Assembly (NCBI GenBank): GCA_036563665.1
Contig: DATCLY010000063.1
Span: 19,464 to 83,463, forward strand
Direction: 5' to 3'
Length of the DNA stretch: 64,000 bases
From: FEN-1219 sp036563665
GTDB lineage: Bacteria; Pseudomonadota; Gammaproteobacteria; Steroidobacterales; Rariloculaceae
Positions 48,345 through 56,179 of this stretch are shown one piece after another. The translations under genes and the position numbers were made by a program. Under the pieces are notes generated by a model, which searched no databases, was not told the origin of the DNA, and worked only from the letters and a program-made list of their open reading frames with translations. Numbering within the stretch: the stretch's first letter is position 1; every line of letters begins with the position of its first letter.

Positions 48345-49096
48345 GCGACGGCTGGCGCAGTTACTCGCCCGGGCCGGACGCGCTCGCCGGCCGCGTGATC
48401 ATGGTGACCGGCGCCACGTCCGGCATCGGCCGCGCCGTGGCCCGCGGTCTCGTGCAGCACGGCGCGACCGCCGTGCTGCACGGACGCAGCGAGCGGGCCC
48501 TCGAGGCGCTCTACCAGGAGCTGCGCGCGCTAGGTCCAGAGCCGTCGGTGGCGCAGCTCGACTTCGAGCGCGCGCAGGGAGCGGAATATCAGGCGCTCGC
48601 GGAAGCCGTGGAGTCGCGTTACGGGCGACTCGACGGGCTGCTGCACAACGCGGGCGTCCTCGGCGTGCTGAGCCCCATCGAGCATTACGACGTGGCCCTG
48701 TGGCAGCGCGTGATGCACGTGAACGTGACGGCGCAGTTCGTGCTCACGCGCACGCTGCTGCCGCTGCTGAAGCGCTCGGCGGACGCGTCGCTGCTCTTCA
48801 CGACCAGCACCGTGGGTCATCGCGGACGCGCGTATTGGGGCGCCTACTGCGTGTCGAAGTTCGCGACCGAAGGTCTCTTCCAGATCCTCGCCGACGAGCT
48901 CGAGAAGACGAGCGTGCGCGTGAACTGCGTGAACCCGGGCCGGACGCGCACCCGGATGCGCGCGCAGGCGTATCCGGCGGAGGACCCGCAGACGCTGCCC
49001 GCGCCGGAAACGCTCGTCCCCGCATACCTCTACCTCCTCGGCCCGGCGGGTCGCGACGTGCGGGGCCAACGCATCGACCTGCAGCCGGCAACGTAG
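48341..49096 (+). CDS. YciK-type short-chain dehydrogenase
   Basis: The 251-residue SDR has VTGATSGIGRAVA, LLHNAGVLG, catalytic Ser and YCVSK in AYWGAYCVSKFATEG, and the NCVNPGRTRTRMRAQAYPAEDP segment typical of the YciK family. The reaction is unknown. In Pseudomonas the same family follows ubiG-mupP. The ATG overlaps the rmuC stop by four bases, completing a chain of five coupled genes. Confidence 0.88.
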   Translation: MSDGWRSYSPGPDALAGRVIMVTGATSGIGRAVARGLVQHGATAVLHGRSERALEALYQELRALGPEPSVAQLDFERAQGAEYQALAEAVESRYGRLDGLLHNAGVLGVLSPIEHYDVALWQRVMHVNVTAQFVLTRTLLPLLKRSADASLLFTTSTVGHRGRAYWGAYCVSKFATEGLFQILADELEKTSVRVNCVNPGRTRTRMRAQAYPAEDPQTLPAPETLVPAYLYLLGPAGRDVRGQRIDLQPAT

Positions 49097-49110
49097 CGCT
49101 AGGCTGCCGG

Positions 49111-49182
49111 GTGGGAGCGCCTTTCCAGGCGCGATTATTCGTTCGGCGACGCGAAGATCGCGGCTGGAAAGCCGCTCCCACC
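49111..49182. repeat. REP-like imperfect palindrome
   Basis: The left arm GTGGGAGCGCCTTTCC and the right arm GGCTGGAAAGCCGCTCCCAC (49163-49182) are inverted copies around a central stretch containing GCGATTATTCG and CGAAGATCGC. It fills the space between two convergent genes. The sequence type (GTGGGAGCGGCTTTCCAGCCGCGA) is that of the REP elements common in Pseudomonas and Xanthomonas relatives. Confidence 0.75.
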
Positions 49183-49201
49183 AAGTCCGCTCAGCGTGTC
49201 T

Positions 49202-49855
49202 CTAGCGCATCTTCTGCGCCGCGAGCTCGAGCATCGCGCTCGCCAACGCATCCTCCCCCGCCGCCCGAGCGGGACCGTAGATGGCGGGCAAGTCTTCGGC
49301 GGTGAGATAGGCGGGGTGATGCACCTCGGCGATCACGGCGTAGTCGTAGGCGGTGCCGTCGCGCTCTACGGCGAGCACGTACACGTGCGCCGCGAGCTTC
49401 GACGGCTGCAACCCGCCCATGAGCGCCTCCACGCGGCGCGTCGAATCGAGCTCGCCGTACTGCAGATGACGCTTCGTGACCCGCCAGCCGGCCGCGGCGA
49501 ACACCGCGCCGATCGATCCGCCGGCGAGGATCGCCTCGTGCTCGCGGGCGAACGCCGGCTCCACGCGCTTCGGATAGCGCACGACGGCGAACGTGCGGCA
49601 AACGCGCCGGCCCGCTTGGAGGCTATACAGGTTGGACACGCGCACCGGCCCGCTCTCCAGCACCTCGACGCCGTAGCTGCCGAAGCGCTGCTCGATGCGC
49701 TCGCTGTTCAGAAGCTCGCGAGCCGGCTCGGCGGTCGGCGCCGACTGCTGAGCCTGGGCCGCGGCGAGGCCGAGGAGAACGGCGGCCGCCGCCGCGATGA
49801 GGCGTTGGTGCAAGCCGAGCCGGAGCGAAACCGCCCGTTGGAGCAACTTTTGCAT
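49202..49855 (-). CDS. Exported protein of unknown function
   Basis: The 217-residue product has a signal peptide (LHQRLIAAAAAVLLGLAAAQAQ) and a mature domain of about 180 residues: SERIEQRFGSYGVEVLESGPVRVSNLYS, then VCRTFAVVRYP, and VYVLAVERDGTAYDYAVIAEVHHPAYL. I do not recognise a named family. I chose the ATG at 49855 because it begins just before the signal sequence. It is convergent with the SDR gene across a REP-like palindrome. Confidence 0.7.
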   Translation of the reverse strand: MQKLLQRAVSLRLGLHQRLIAAAAAVLLGLAAAQAQQSAPTAEPARELLNSERIEQRFGSYGVEVLESGPVRVSNLYSLQAGRRVCRTFAVVRYPKRVEPAFAREHEAILAGGSIGAVFAAAGWRVTKRHLQYGELDSTRRVEALMGGLQPSKLAAHVYVLAVERDGTAYDYAVIAEVHHPAYLTAEDLPAIYGPARAAGEDALASAMLELAAQKMR

Positions 49856-49962
49856 ATGCAATTGCTCGAGGAGGGACGCCACCGCCCGCGATTCTACCCG
49901 GCGGGGCCGCCGGCTCGGCACGAAGGGGGACGCGGGTCTCTGGTCGACGGCACGAATTGGGT

Positions 49963-49968
49963 TATACT
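49963..49968 (+). promoter_or_regulatory. Possible -10 element of the RRM-protein gene
   Basis: TATACT lies about 104 bases before the GTG start. A good -35 is not evident. Transcription from near 49975 would give a leader of about 97 bases. Confidence 0.35.
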
Positions 49969-49974
49969 GCCGAC

Positions 49975-50071
49975 CGTCAGTAAACCGTTCATCGAGCCTT
50001 CGGGCCTTTCCGCCCAGATTCCTCCTTAAACGGTTCTGCTAGTTGGCCCTTGACCCTGTTAGGAGGTATTT
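49975..50071 (+). other. Potentially structured 5' leader of the RRM-protein gene
   Basis: AACCGTT (49983-49989) and AACGGTT (50029-50035) are complementary and enclose a smaller GC hairpin, leaving the AGGAGG site at 50061 outside the stem. Cold-induced RNA-binding protein genes often have long structured leaders; whether this one is such an element is inference. Confidence 0.35.
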
Positions 50072-50401
50072 GTGGGCAGAAAGCTATACGTCGGCAACTT
50101 GCCGTTCTCCACCACCGAAGACGACCTCGCCGCCAAGTTTGGGCAGTGCGGCACCGTCGAATCCGCAAAGCTCATCACCGATCGTGACACGGGCCGCAGC
50201 AAAGGTTTCGGCTTCGTCGAGATGTCGAGCGAAGCCGAGGCGCGCGCCGCGATCGAGCAGCTGAACGGCACCGACTACCAAGGCCGCCCGATGACGGTCA
50301 ACGAGGCGCGTCCGCAGCAGAAGAAGCCGATGGGCCAGGGTGGACGCGGGTCCGGCGGCCGCGGCGGGTACGGCGGCGGCTACGGCGGGAATCGCTGGTA
50401 A
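50072..50401 (+). CDS. Glycine-rich RRM RNA-binding protein
   Basis: The 109-residue protein is a single RRM with RNP2 KLYVGNLPF and RNP1 KGFGFVEM, followed by a short glycine-rich tail (GRGSGGRGGYGGGYGG). This is the bacterial Rbp type, thought to act on RNA under cold or other stress. The GTG at 50072 is preceded by a perfect AGGAGG. The gene stands alone, with its own leader and a strong terminator. Confidence 0.92.
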   Translation: MGRKLYVGNLPFSTTEDDLAAKFGQCGTVESAKLITDRDTGRSKGFGFVEMSSEAEARAAIEQLNGTDYQGRPMTVNEARPQQKKPMGQGGRGSGGRGGYGGGYGGNRW

Positions 50402-50413
50402 CGTCAGCTTCGC

Positions 50414-50440
50414 GGGCGGGAGCACGTGCTCCCGCCCTTT
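50414..50440 (+). terminator. Intrinsic terminator of the RRM-protein gene
   Basis: GGGCGGGAGCACGTGCTCCCGCCC (50414-50437) is a perfect palindrome forming a ten-base-pair stem with a four-base loop, followed by TTTCGATCGTT. It starts 12 bases after the stop codon. Confidence 0.8.
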
Positions 50441-50507
50441 CGATCGTTCCAATCTCTCGTTCCCCGGCGTGTAGGCACGCGCCGCCCGCCTCCGACCGGC
50501 TGCGGCA

Positions 50508-50693
50508 TCAGCGGTCGACTCCGGGGTCTCGGGGCTTCAGCGCGCGGACCGTCATCGGCGGCCGCGGCACTTCGCATACGTCTACCCAGCCGTACTCCCA
50601 AGGACGGCCAATCTGGCGGTATTGCTGCAGCCAGACGCGACCGTCACGCTGGACGGCGCGGATCTCCATGGGGGTCGCCTTCTCGTCGGTCAC
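50508..50693 (-). CDS. Small protein of unknown function
   Basis: A 61-residue product from the GTG at 50693; an ATG at 50669 would give 53 residues and has a GAGAAGG site upstream. It contains EIRAVQRDGRVWLQQYRQIG and YGWVDVCEVPRPP, and no signal or membrane segment. I do not recognise a family. It is divergent from the SRAP-type gene, with 71 bases between. Confidence 0.5.
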   Translation of the reverse strand: MTDEKATPMEIRAVQRDGRVWLQQYRQIGRPWEYGWVDVCEVPRPPMTVRALKPRDPGVDR

Positions 50694-50764
50694 GGTGCTA
50701 GGGTAGCACTGTCTTTGCGTACAGCGTCAAGCGTAAGGGTGTTCGTCGTGCCGCGAGGCTGGAC

Positions 50765-51436
50765 ATGTGCGGACGTTACGAGCTGAACGCGACGCCGCGG
50801 GATCTCGAGGAGCACTTCGGCGCGCTCGTGCGGCCGGAGGACTGGCGGTCCCTCGCGCCCGTGCATCGCTACAACATCGCGCCGAGCCAGCCGTGCCTGG
50901 TGATTCGCTACAGCAAGCGCGAAGGGCGCAACGTGCTGGAGCCGCTCGTGTGGGGGTTCCGGCCGCAGTGGGCCAAGCGAAGCTGGATCAACGCCCGCGA
51001 CGACACGCTGTTCGACACGGCGGCGTTCCGCCAAGCGGCGGAGAAGCGGCGCTGCCTCGTGCCCGCCACCGGCTGGTTCGAGTGGCAGGAAACCGAAGGC
51101 AAGCGCAAGCGGCCGTGGTACCTGCACTTCGACCGGCCGTTCGCGTTCGCGGGCGTGTGGACGGCGCGCAGAGTGAACGAAGGCGGCGACTGGGAGCTCA
51201 ACTTCGGCATCGTGACCACCGACGCGAAGGGCGTGGCGCAGGGCATTCACGACCGCATGCCGCTGGTGCTCGATCCGGCTCACTACGCGGCGTGGCTCGA
51301 TCCGCGGACGGAGAACGCCCGCGCGCTGCTTCGGCCGTTCGATCCCACCCGCATGGCGGCGTATCCCGTTTCCACACGGGTGAACGATCCCAAGAACGAC
51401 GACCCGCAGGTTCTCGAGCCGGAAACGGGCACGTGA
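50765..51436 (+). CDS. SOS response-associated protein (SRAP/YedK/HMCES family)
   Basis: The 223-residue protein belongs to the SRAP family that shields abasic sites in single-stranded DNA by a thiazolidine crosslink through Cys2. The start MCGRYEL leaves Cys2 after removal of Met, and the other active residues are present: Asn in WINARDD, Glu in GWFEW and His in GIHDRMP. It is a single gene. No LexA box is obvious in the 71-base upstream gap. Confidence 0.93.
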   Translation: MCGRYELNATPRDLEEHFGALVRPEDWRSLAPVHRYNIAPSQPCLVIRYSKREGRNVLEPLVWGFRPQWAKRSWINARDDTLFDTAAFRQAAEKRRCLVPATGWFEWQETEGKRKRPWYLHFDRPFAFAGVWTARRVNEGGDWELNFGIVTTDAKGVAQGIHDRMPLVLDPAHYAAWLDPRTENARALLRPFDPTRMAAYPVSTRVNDPKNDDPQVLEPETGT

Positions 51437-51472
51437 CGCGCGGTCGGCGATGCGCTCGCCGTCGCGATTCAC

Positions 51473-52123
51473 TCAACGCGCGGCGAGCGTCCTCGCGTGC
51501 CACGTGCGGCGGTACGCGCGCGCCTCTTCCTCCACGGCGTTGTAGTCGCTGACGTAGCGCCGCGCGAAACCCTCCACGCCCCACTCGCGATACTGCATCA
51601 CGTGCTTGAGCTCGTGCACCCAGAGACCGAGGTCCTCGCGCGCGTCCTTCTCGCGACGGAACACGATCACCTGGTCGAGCGTGACCGCCGGCACGTAGCC
51701 CGAGCGAAACAGGTTCTGCTGCAGCGAGAGCGCGCCGCCGCCTCCTACGCGAAAGCGCACGCGGTCGAGCGCCTCCGGCGGCACGTAGCCCTGGAGCTTG
51801 GCGCGGATCTCGGGCGGGATGGGCTGCACGCCTTCGCGCAGGGCCGCGTCGCGCGATTCGACGATCCAGTCGGCCAGGGCGGGCGCGGCGGCGTTGCGCA
51901 GCGCCGGATCGATACGGCGCATCTCGGCCTGCAGTATGGCGAGGCCCTGCCCGGCAGCGGCCGTTCCGAGGGAGAGGCCGGCCACGACCAGGTCGAACGC
52001 CGCCGCGAGCGCGGACGGCTCGTCGTTCGCGGCCTGCGGCGACGCCGGCGTGAGCCCGATGCAGGCAACGAGCACGACCCACGCCTTCGCGCGCCTCGAC
52101 GGGCGCATCGGTTCGCGATCCAT
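51473..52123 (-). CDS. Exported putative zincin (DUF4157-like)
   Basis: The 216-residue protein has a signal peptide (KAWVVLVACIGLTPASPQA) and a C-terminal HELKHVMQYREWG, a HExxH-type zinc site as seen in DUF4157-like proteins. The preceding VTLDQVIVFRREKDAREDLGLWV is typical of that domain. A third zinc ligand is not certain. Peptidase activity is possible but unproven. It is convergent with the SRAP gene. Confidence 0.75.
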   Translation of the reverse strand: MDREPMRPSRRAKAWVVLVACIGLTPASPQAANDEPSALAAAFDLVVAGLSLGTAAAGQGLAILQAEMRRIDPALRNAAAPALADWIVESRDAALREGVQPIPPEIRAKLQGYVPPEALDRVRFRVGGGGALSLQQNLFRSGYVPAVTLDQVIVFRREKDAREDLGLWVHELKHVMQYREWGVEGFARRYVSDYNAVEEEARAYRRTWHARTLAAR

Positions 52124-52280
52124 GCGAGCTCCTTTCCGGCTTAGCGAGAAAGCCTAGTGCGTGGGGCGACGGCCCGCAATCGCGCCCTCGCCTCCGGGGC
52201 CGGGACCGTTCGGTTGCTCCAGCCCCTGGAAGCGTCTACGTTACGCCGCAGCTCCCCACGACGCTCCTCGGCGCTTCGCC

Positions 52281-52540
52281 ATGGTTCGGTTGCTCGCGCT
52301 GCTCGCTGCCCTGCTGCTCGCCCGACCGGCGTGGGCCGACTGCGCGCCCGGGCTCGTTCCGGGTCCGAGGCACTGCTCGACCTCACGCTCCACACGGAGG
52401 CGGAAACGCTGCGCTTCACGCTGCCGTGCGCAGGCGGCGCCGACCGCGTAGTCGACGAGCTCGAGCAGCGGACGGCCGGGAACCCCGGTATCCGCACGTG
52501 GCGCCCGCCGGGCTTATCCGCCGTTGGGGCCTGCAGCTGA
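52281..52540 (+). pseudogene. Frameshifted small secreted protein
   Basis: From the ATG at 52281 a good signal peptide is encoded (MVRLLALLAALLLARPAWA) followed by DCAPGLVPG. Near 52365-52370 the coding sense moves to the next frame: SEALLDLTLHTEAETLRFTL, then PCAGGADRVVDELEQRTAGN, ending at the TGA at 52538-52540. Each half reads poorly in the other frame. A single base change around CCGGGTCCG would join them. It is either a broken gene or a sequencing error; the intact protein would be about 85 residues with three cysteines. Confidence 0.5.
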
Positions 52541-52615
52541 GGACGTGTACGCGGCGCGTGCGCGGGCGCAACTTGCGGTAGCCTGGGCGTCCGTCGCGAT
52601 CCTTCCGGCCGCTCC

Positions 52616-53101
52616 ATGACCACCACGCTACTCCTCTCGATCCTCGGCGTGACGCTCGTCGTGCTCGGCTTGCTCGGCGTGGTGCTGCCCGCGCTGCCGG
52701 GGCCGCCGCTCATGCTCGGCGGGTTCATCGTGCTCGCCTGGGCGGAGGACTTCTTCCACGTGGGCGCGGGCACCCTCGTCGCGCTCGGCGTGCTGACCGC
52801 GATCATGGTGGCCGTGGATTTCCTCGCGGGGGCGCTCGGCGCGCGCCGCTACGGAGCCACGAAGCGTGCCGTGATCGGCGCCACGCTCGGCGCCGTCGTC
52901 GGTCTCTTCTTCGGCTTCGTCGGCGTGCTGCTCGGGCCGTTCGTCGGCGCCGTGCTGGGCGAGCTCTCCGGCGACCGCGGGCTTCAGGCCGCGAGCCGCG
53001 CGGGCGTGGGGGCGACCATCGGGTTGTTGCTCGGCACGGCGGCCAAGATCGCGCTCGCCTTCGCGATGATCGGCGTGTATCTCGTCGTGCGGTTTCTTTG
53101 A
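52616..53101 (+). CDS. DUF456 family membrane protein
   Basis: The 161-residue protein has about four hydrophobic segments and the DUF456 features GVVLPALPGPPLMLGGFIVLAWAEDF and GATLGAVVGLFFGFVGVLLGPFVGAVLGEL. Such proteins are small inner-membrane proteins with glycine-zipper-like helices and no known activity. It is convergent with the small cysteine-ended gene. Confidence 0.88.
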   Translation: MTTTLLLSILGVTLVVLGLLGVVLPALPGPPLMLGGFIVLAWAEDFFHVGAGTLVALGVLTAIMVAVDFLAGALGARRYGATKRAVIGATLGAVVGLFFGFVGVLLGPFVGAVLGELSGDRGLQAASRAGVGATIGLLLGTAAKIALAFAMIGVYLVVRFL

Positions 53102-53171
53102 GGCGCAGAAGCCGCGGCCGACAGCCGCCCGCTGCCGCGACCGCGTCGGCAGCCGCCGGGGCTACCGCGAC

Positions 53172-53495
53172 TCAGCAGCAGGAGCAGCGGGACGGGCCGT
53201 GGCCCTCCGCGAGCACACGGCCGCTCGCGTCGGCTAGCGTCACGCGCAGCGCGCGGCCGTCCTCCAGCGTGAGCGTCAGCGGTTTGCCGACCAGCTCGGC
53301 GGCGTCGGGCACGTCCGATACGTCGAGCGAGCCCTCGATGCGGAACAGCCCCGGCACCGGCAGCCCCGAGCGCGCCATACCTTGAAAGCGGCGCACGTCG
53401 TAACGCACGCCGCGATGCGAGCGACCGTCGCCGGAAAGCTCGCCGACGCCGGTGCAACGCTCGACGAGCGCGAGGTCGGTTCCATTCGCTGCCAT
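53172..53495 (-). CDS. Small protein ending in CSCC
   Basis: The 107-residue product has no signal peptide. It is beta-rich (RGVRYDVRRFQGM, LFRIEGSLDVSDV, KPLTLTLEDGRALRVTLADASGRV) and ends HGPSRCSCC, three cysteines at the extreme C-terminus that could bind metal. I do not know the family. The ATG at 53495 has GGAGG six to nine bases upstream. It is divergent from the di-haem peroxidase gene, whose sigma-54-type promoter lies in the gap. Confidence 0.6.
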   Translation of the reverse strand: MAANGTDLALVERCTGVGELSGDGRSHRGVRYDVRRFQGMARSGLPVPGLFRIEGSLDVSDVPDAAELVGKPLTLTLEDGRALRVTLADASGRVLAEGHGPSRCSCC

Positions 53496-53593
53496 TGCAT
53501 GCCTCCGATGCGGTGGACGTCGCGGTTTTCCGGCCGCGCCGGGCGGCCACGTTAGTACGAAAACGCCAACGGCGCCAGACGTGCCGGCGTTGC

Positions 53594-53609
53594 TGGCACG
53601 GTATCTGCA
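53594..53609 (+). promoter_or_regulatory. Putative sigma-54 (-24/-12) promoter of the di-haem peroxidase gene
   Basis: TGGCACG (53594-53600) and CTGCA (53605-53609) place the invariant GG and GC at the ten-base spacing of RpoN promoters; the match is one base off TTGCA. The expected start is near 53620, with an AGGAGG at 53645-53650 and the ATG at 53656. Confidence 0.6.
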
Positions 53610-53655
53610 AAGCGTCGGGCTCGCCGACAGGCTTCGATTCGGACAGGAGGCTGTC

Positions 53656-55092
53656 ATGCAGAGCAGAACTGTCGCCGCCGTAGCAGCCTGCGCCGCGGCC
53701 GCAATCGCCTTGTCCGTCGTGCTGCTCACCACCTCGAGCGCACAACAGCGGCGCCAGCAGAATCCACCCCTCGAGGAGCGAGGCGCGACGAGCTATGCGC
53801 CGGTCGCGATCGAACGCCCGTTCGAGGAAGTGTTCCAGGAGATGAGCGCCCGCAAGCCCGAGGTCATGGCGCGTCAGCGCGAGCTGCTCGAGCGGCGCTA
53901 CGACCTCTCGGACCGCCCAGTGGACGGCGTGACGATGTCGGGCGGCAAGCCCGTGCAAGGAGGCGTACGAGTGCGGCTGCCTCGCGGGGTGACCTGGCAG
54001 GAGCTCGCTCAAATGTCGCCGGCCGAGATCAAGGAACGGGGCCTCTTTCCGGAGGGGTTCAAGCCTCTGCCCCATCCGTTCCACGAGGAAGGCGGCATGG
54101 TGTTCCCGGAGAATCACGTCGCCGAGATCATGCGCCAGGAGGGCCGGGACCTGAACCGCTTCGACGTGGAACTCGACCTCCCCGAGCACCTGCTACCCGA
54201 GTTCCCGCCGCCGATCTATCTCACCACGCGGCCCGAGCTCGGCGACGTCTCGCAGGGGCAGCTCGTGACCACGCAGAACTTCTACGAGCTGTTCAACGGG
54301 ATCCTGAATCCCAAGCAACTCGAAGGGTTACGACTGCTAGTTACTGAATTTCCTCAACAACAGTTCAACTTCACCGAGGATCGGCGCAGCGAGCGGCCGA
54401 GCCGCGGCGTGGCCTGCTTCGACTGTCACGCGAACGGCCATACCAACGCCGCCACGCACCTCGTGGGCGACATCCGCCCGCAGGCGTTCCGCCGCCGCAT
54501 CGACACGCCGACGTTGCGCGGCGTGAATCAGCAGCGGCTGTTCGGCTCGCAGCGGGCGCTGCGCACCGTGGAGGACTTCACCGAGTTCGAGCAGCGCGCG
54601 GCCTACTTCGACGGCGACATCGTGGTCGCCCAGAAGAAGGGCGTGAACTTCCTCGAGCGCGGCAGCGAGGTGCACGCCATGGCCGAGTTCCAGGAGATCC
54701 TGGACTTCCCGCCCGCCCCGAAGCTCGACCCGTTCGGCCGGCTCGACCCGTCTCTCGCCACCGAGGCGGAGCTTCGCGGCGAGGCGGTGTTCTTCGGCAA
54801 GGGGCGCTGCGCCGAGTGTCACACGTGGCCGATCTTCAGCGACAACTTCATGCACGACCTCAAGACCGAGCGGTTCTACGACGAGACCGAGGTCGTCAAC
54901 GGGCGGGCGATGGCCGACGGCGGCCCGACGAAGACGTTCCCGCTGCGAGGCATCAAGGACAGCCCCCCGTATTTGCATGACGGGCGGCTGCTGACCCTGG
55001 ACGACGCCGTGGAGTACTTCAACCTGGTGCTCGGACTGCGCCTCACGGACGAGGAGAAGCGGGACCTCGTGCGGTACCTCTACACGCTGTAA
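53656..55092 (+). CDS. Exported di-haem cytochrome c peroxidase-like protein
   Basis: The 478-residue protein has a signal peptide (ending SSAQQ) and two haem c sites, CFDCH (254-258) and CAECH (385-389). The C-terminal LRGIKDSPPYLHDGRLLTLDDAVEYFN is typical of the CcpA/MauG family. The roughly 200-residue N-terminal extension before the first haem is longer than in classical enzymes, so the substrate may not be H2O2. The ATG has a near-perfect ACAGGAGG site. A sigma-54-type promoter lies 45 bases upstream. Confidence 0.88.
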   Translation: MQSRTVAAVAACAAAAIALSVVLLTTSSAQQRRQQNPPLEERGATSYAPVAIERPFEEVFQEMSARKPEVMARQRELLERRYDLSDRPVDGVTMSGGKPVQGGVRVRLPRGVTWQELAQMSPAEIKERGLFPEGFKPLPHPFHEEGGMVFPENHVAEIMRQEGRDLNRFDVELDLPEHLLPEFPPPIYLTTRPELGDVSQGQLVTTQNFYELFNGILNPKQLEGLRLLVTEFPQQQFNFTEDRRSERPSRGVACFDCHANGHTNAATHLVGDIRPQAFRRRIDTPTLRGVNQQRLFGSQRALRTVEDFTEFEQRAAYFDGDIVVAQKKGVNFLERGSEVHAMAEFQEILDFPPAPKLDPFGRLDPSLATEAELRGEAVFFGKGRCAECHTWPIFSDNFMHDLKTERFYDETEVVNGRAMADGGPTKTFPLRGIKDSPPYLHDGRLLTLDDAVEYFNLVLGLRLTDEEKRDLVRYLYTL

Positions 55093-55125
55093 CGGCGGAG
55101 CGCGCAGCGCCGTCGAACGAAGCCC

Positions 55126-55196
55126 GTGGGGGCGGCTTTCCGGCCGCGATCGTCGGCCTCGCTGACGAAGCGCCGGTCCTGAAAAGCCGCCCCCGC
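55126..55196. repeat. REP-like imperfect palindrome
   Basis: GTGGGGGCGGCTTTCCGGCC at the left and CCTGAAAAGCCGCCCCCGCC at the right are inverted, imperfect copies of the same arm found at 49111-49182. It lies about 33 bases after the cytochrome c peroxidase stop. Confidence 0.7.
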
Positions 55197-55315
55197 CGGG
55201 CCGCCGCGACAGACCTGCGGGAGGCGCGCCCGTTCCCAGCCGTCGGTGGCCCGAGGCACGGCCCTTGGGGTAGCATCGGTGCCCCTGGATCGAGCGAGCC
55301 CGACGGGTGCGAGCC

Positions 55316-56137
55316 ATGCAACGACGACGAGCGATTCCGAGACTGGGGGTGGCCCTCGTCCTGGCCGCCGTGCTATGGAGCTGCGGCGGCGAGGCGCCGG
55401 CGCCCGCGGCGGAGCGGGCCGCGGCGAGCCGACAGACCCAGGAAGCCCCGCCGAGCCCCACGACGAGCGCCGAGCGCACGATGGCCGGCCAGCCGGCCCG
55501 CCAGCCGTCCCCGCAGCGCGACATCCAGCTCGCTCAGGCGGATGCGGCGCCCGCGCCGTCGTCCCGGTTCCAGGAAGGCACGCACTACACGCGCCTGAGC
55601 CCGGCGCAGTCCACGAGCTCGAGCGCCGACAAGGTGGAGGTGGCGGAAGTCTTCATGTACAGCTGCCCGGGGTGCTTCGCCTTCGAACCGTACGTGAAGG
55701 CCTGGGTCGAGAAAGCGCCCGACCACGTGAACTTCGTGCGCATCCCCGCCGTCTGGAACGACCTCGCGCGGCTGCACGCCCAGGCGTATTACACGGCCGA
55801 GGCGCTCGGTAAGGTCGAGGAGATGCACCAGCCCTTCTTCGACGAGATCCACCGCAACCGCAATCTGCTCGACAGCAAGGACAAGCTGCGCAGCTTCTTC
55901 GGCCGCTTCGGCGTGAGCGCCGAGCAGTTCGACAGCACCTTCGACTCGTTCGCGGTGCACACGAAGCTCCGCCGCGCGGACGAGCTCGTTCGCCGCTACC
56001 GCGTGGGCGCGACGCCCACCGTGGTGGTGAACGGCGAGTACGTCACCATGGGCGCGAACGTGCGCTCGTACGAGGAGTGGTTCGACGTGATCGAGGAGCT
56101 CGTGGCGCGCGAGCAGGCGCAGATTGCCGCCAACTGA
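55316..56137 (+). CDS. dsbA: DsbA-like thiol:disulfide interchange lipoprotein
   Basis: The 273-residue protein has a lipoprotein-type signal (LVLAAVLWSC), an Ala/Pro-rich linker (about residues 20-90) and a DsbA thioredoxin domain with CPGC in MYSCPGCFAFEP and cis-Pro in GATPTVVVNG. DsbA oxidises thiols in the periplasm; CPGC instead of CPHC may alter its redox potential. The ATG at 55316 is preferred; a GTG at 55307 is nearby. It is followed by an EamA transporter gene. Confidence 0.88.
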   Translation: MQRRRAIPRLGVALVLAAVLWSCGGEAPAPAAERAAASRQTQEAPPSPTTSAERTMAGQPARQPSPQRDIQLAQADAAPAPSSRFQEGTHYTRLSPAQSTSSSADKVEVAEVFMYSCPGCFAFEPYVKAWVEKAPDHVNFVRIPAVWNDLARLHAQAYYTAEALGKVEEMHQPFFDEIHRNRNLLDSKDKLRSFFGRFGVSAEQFDSTFDSFAVHTKLRRADELVRRYRVGATPTVVVNGEYVTMGANVRSYEEWFDVIEELVAREQAQIAAN

Positions 56138-56179
56138 CGTCGCACGAGCCGTTTTCGCCGCGCGTCGCGTAGCGCATCC

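Noticed and set aside
53510..53545. A fifth REP-like element before the di-haem peroxidase gene
   Set aside because: GTCGCGGTTTTCCGGCCGCG resembles one arm, but there is no matching second arm nearby.
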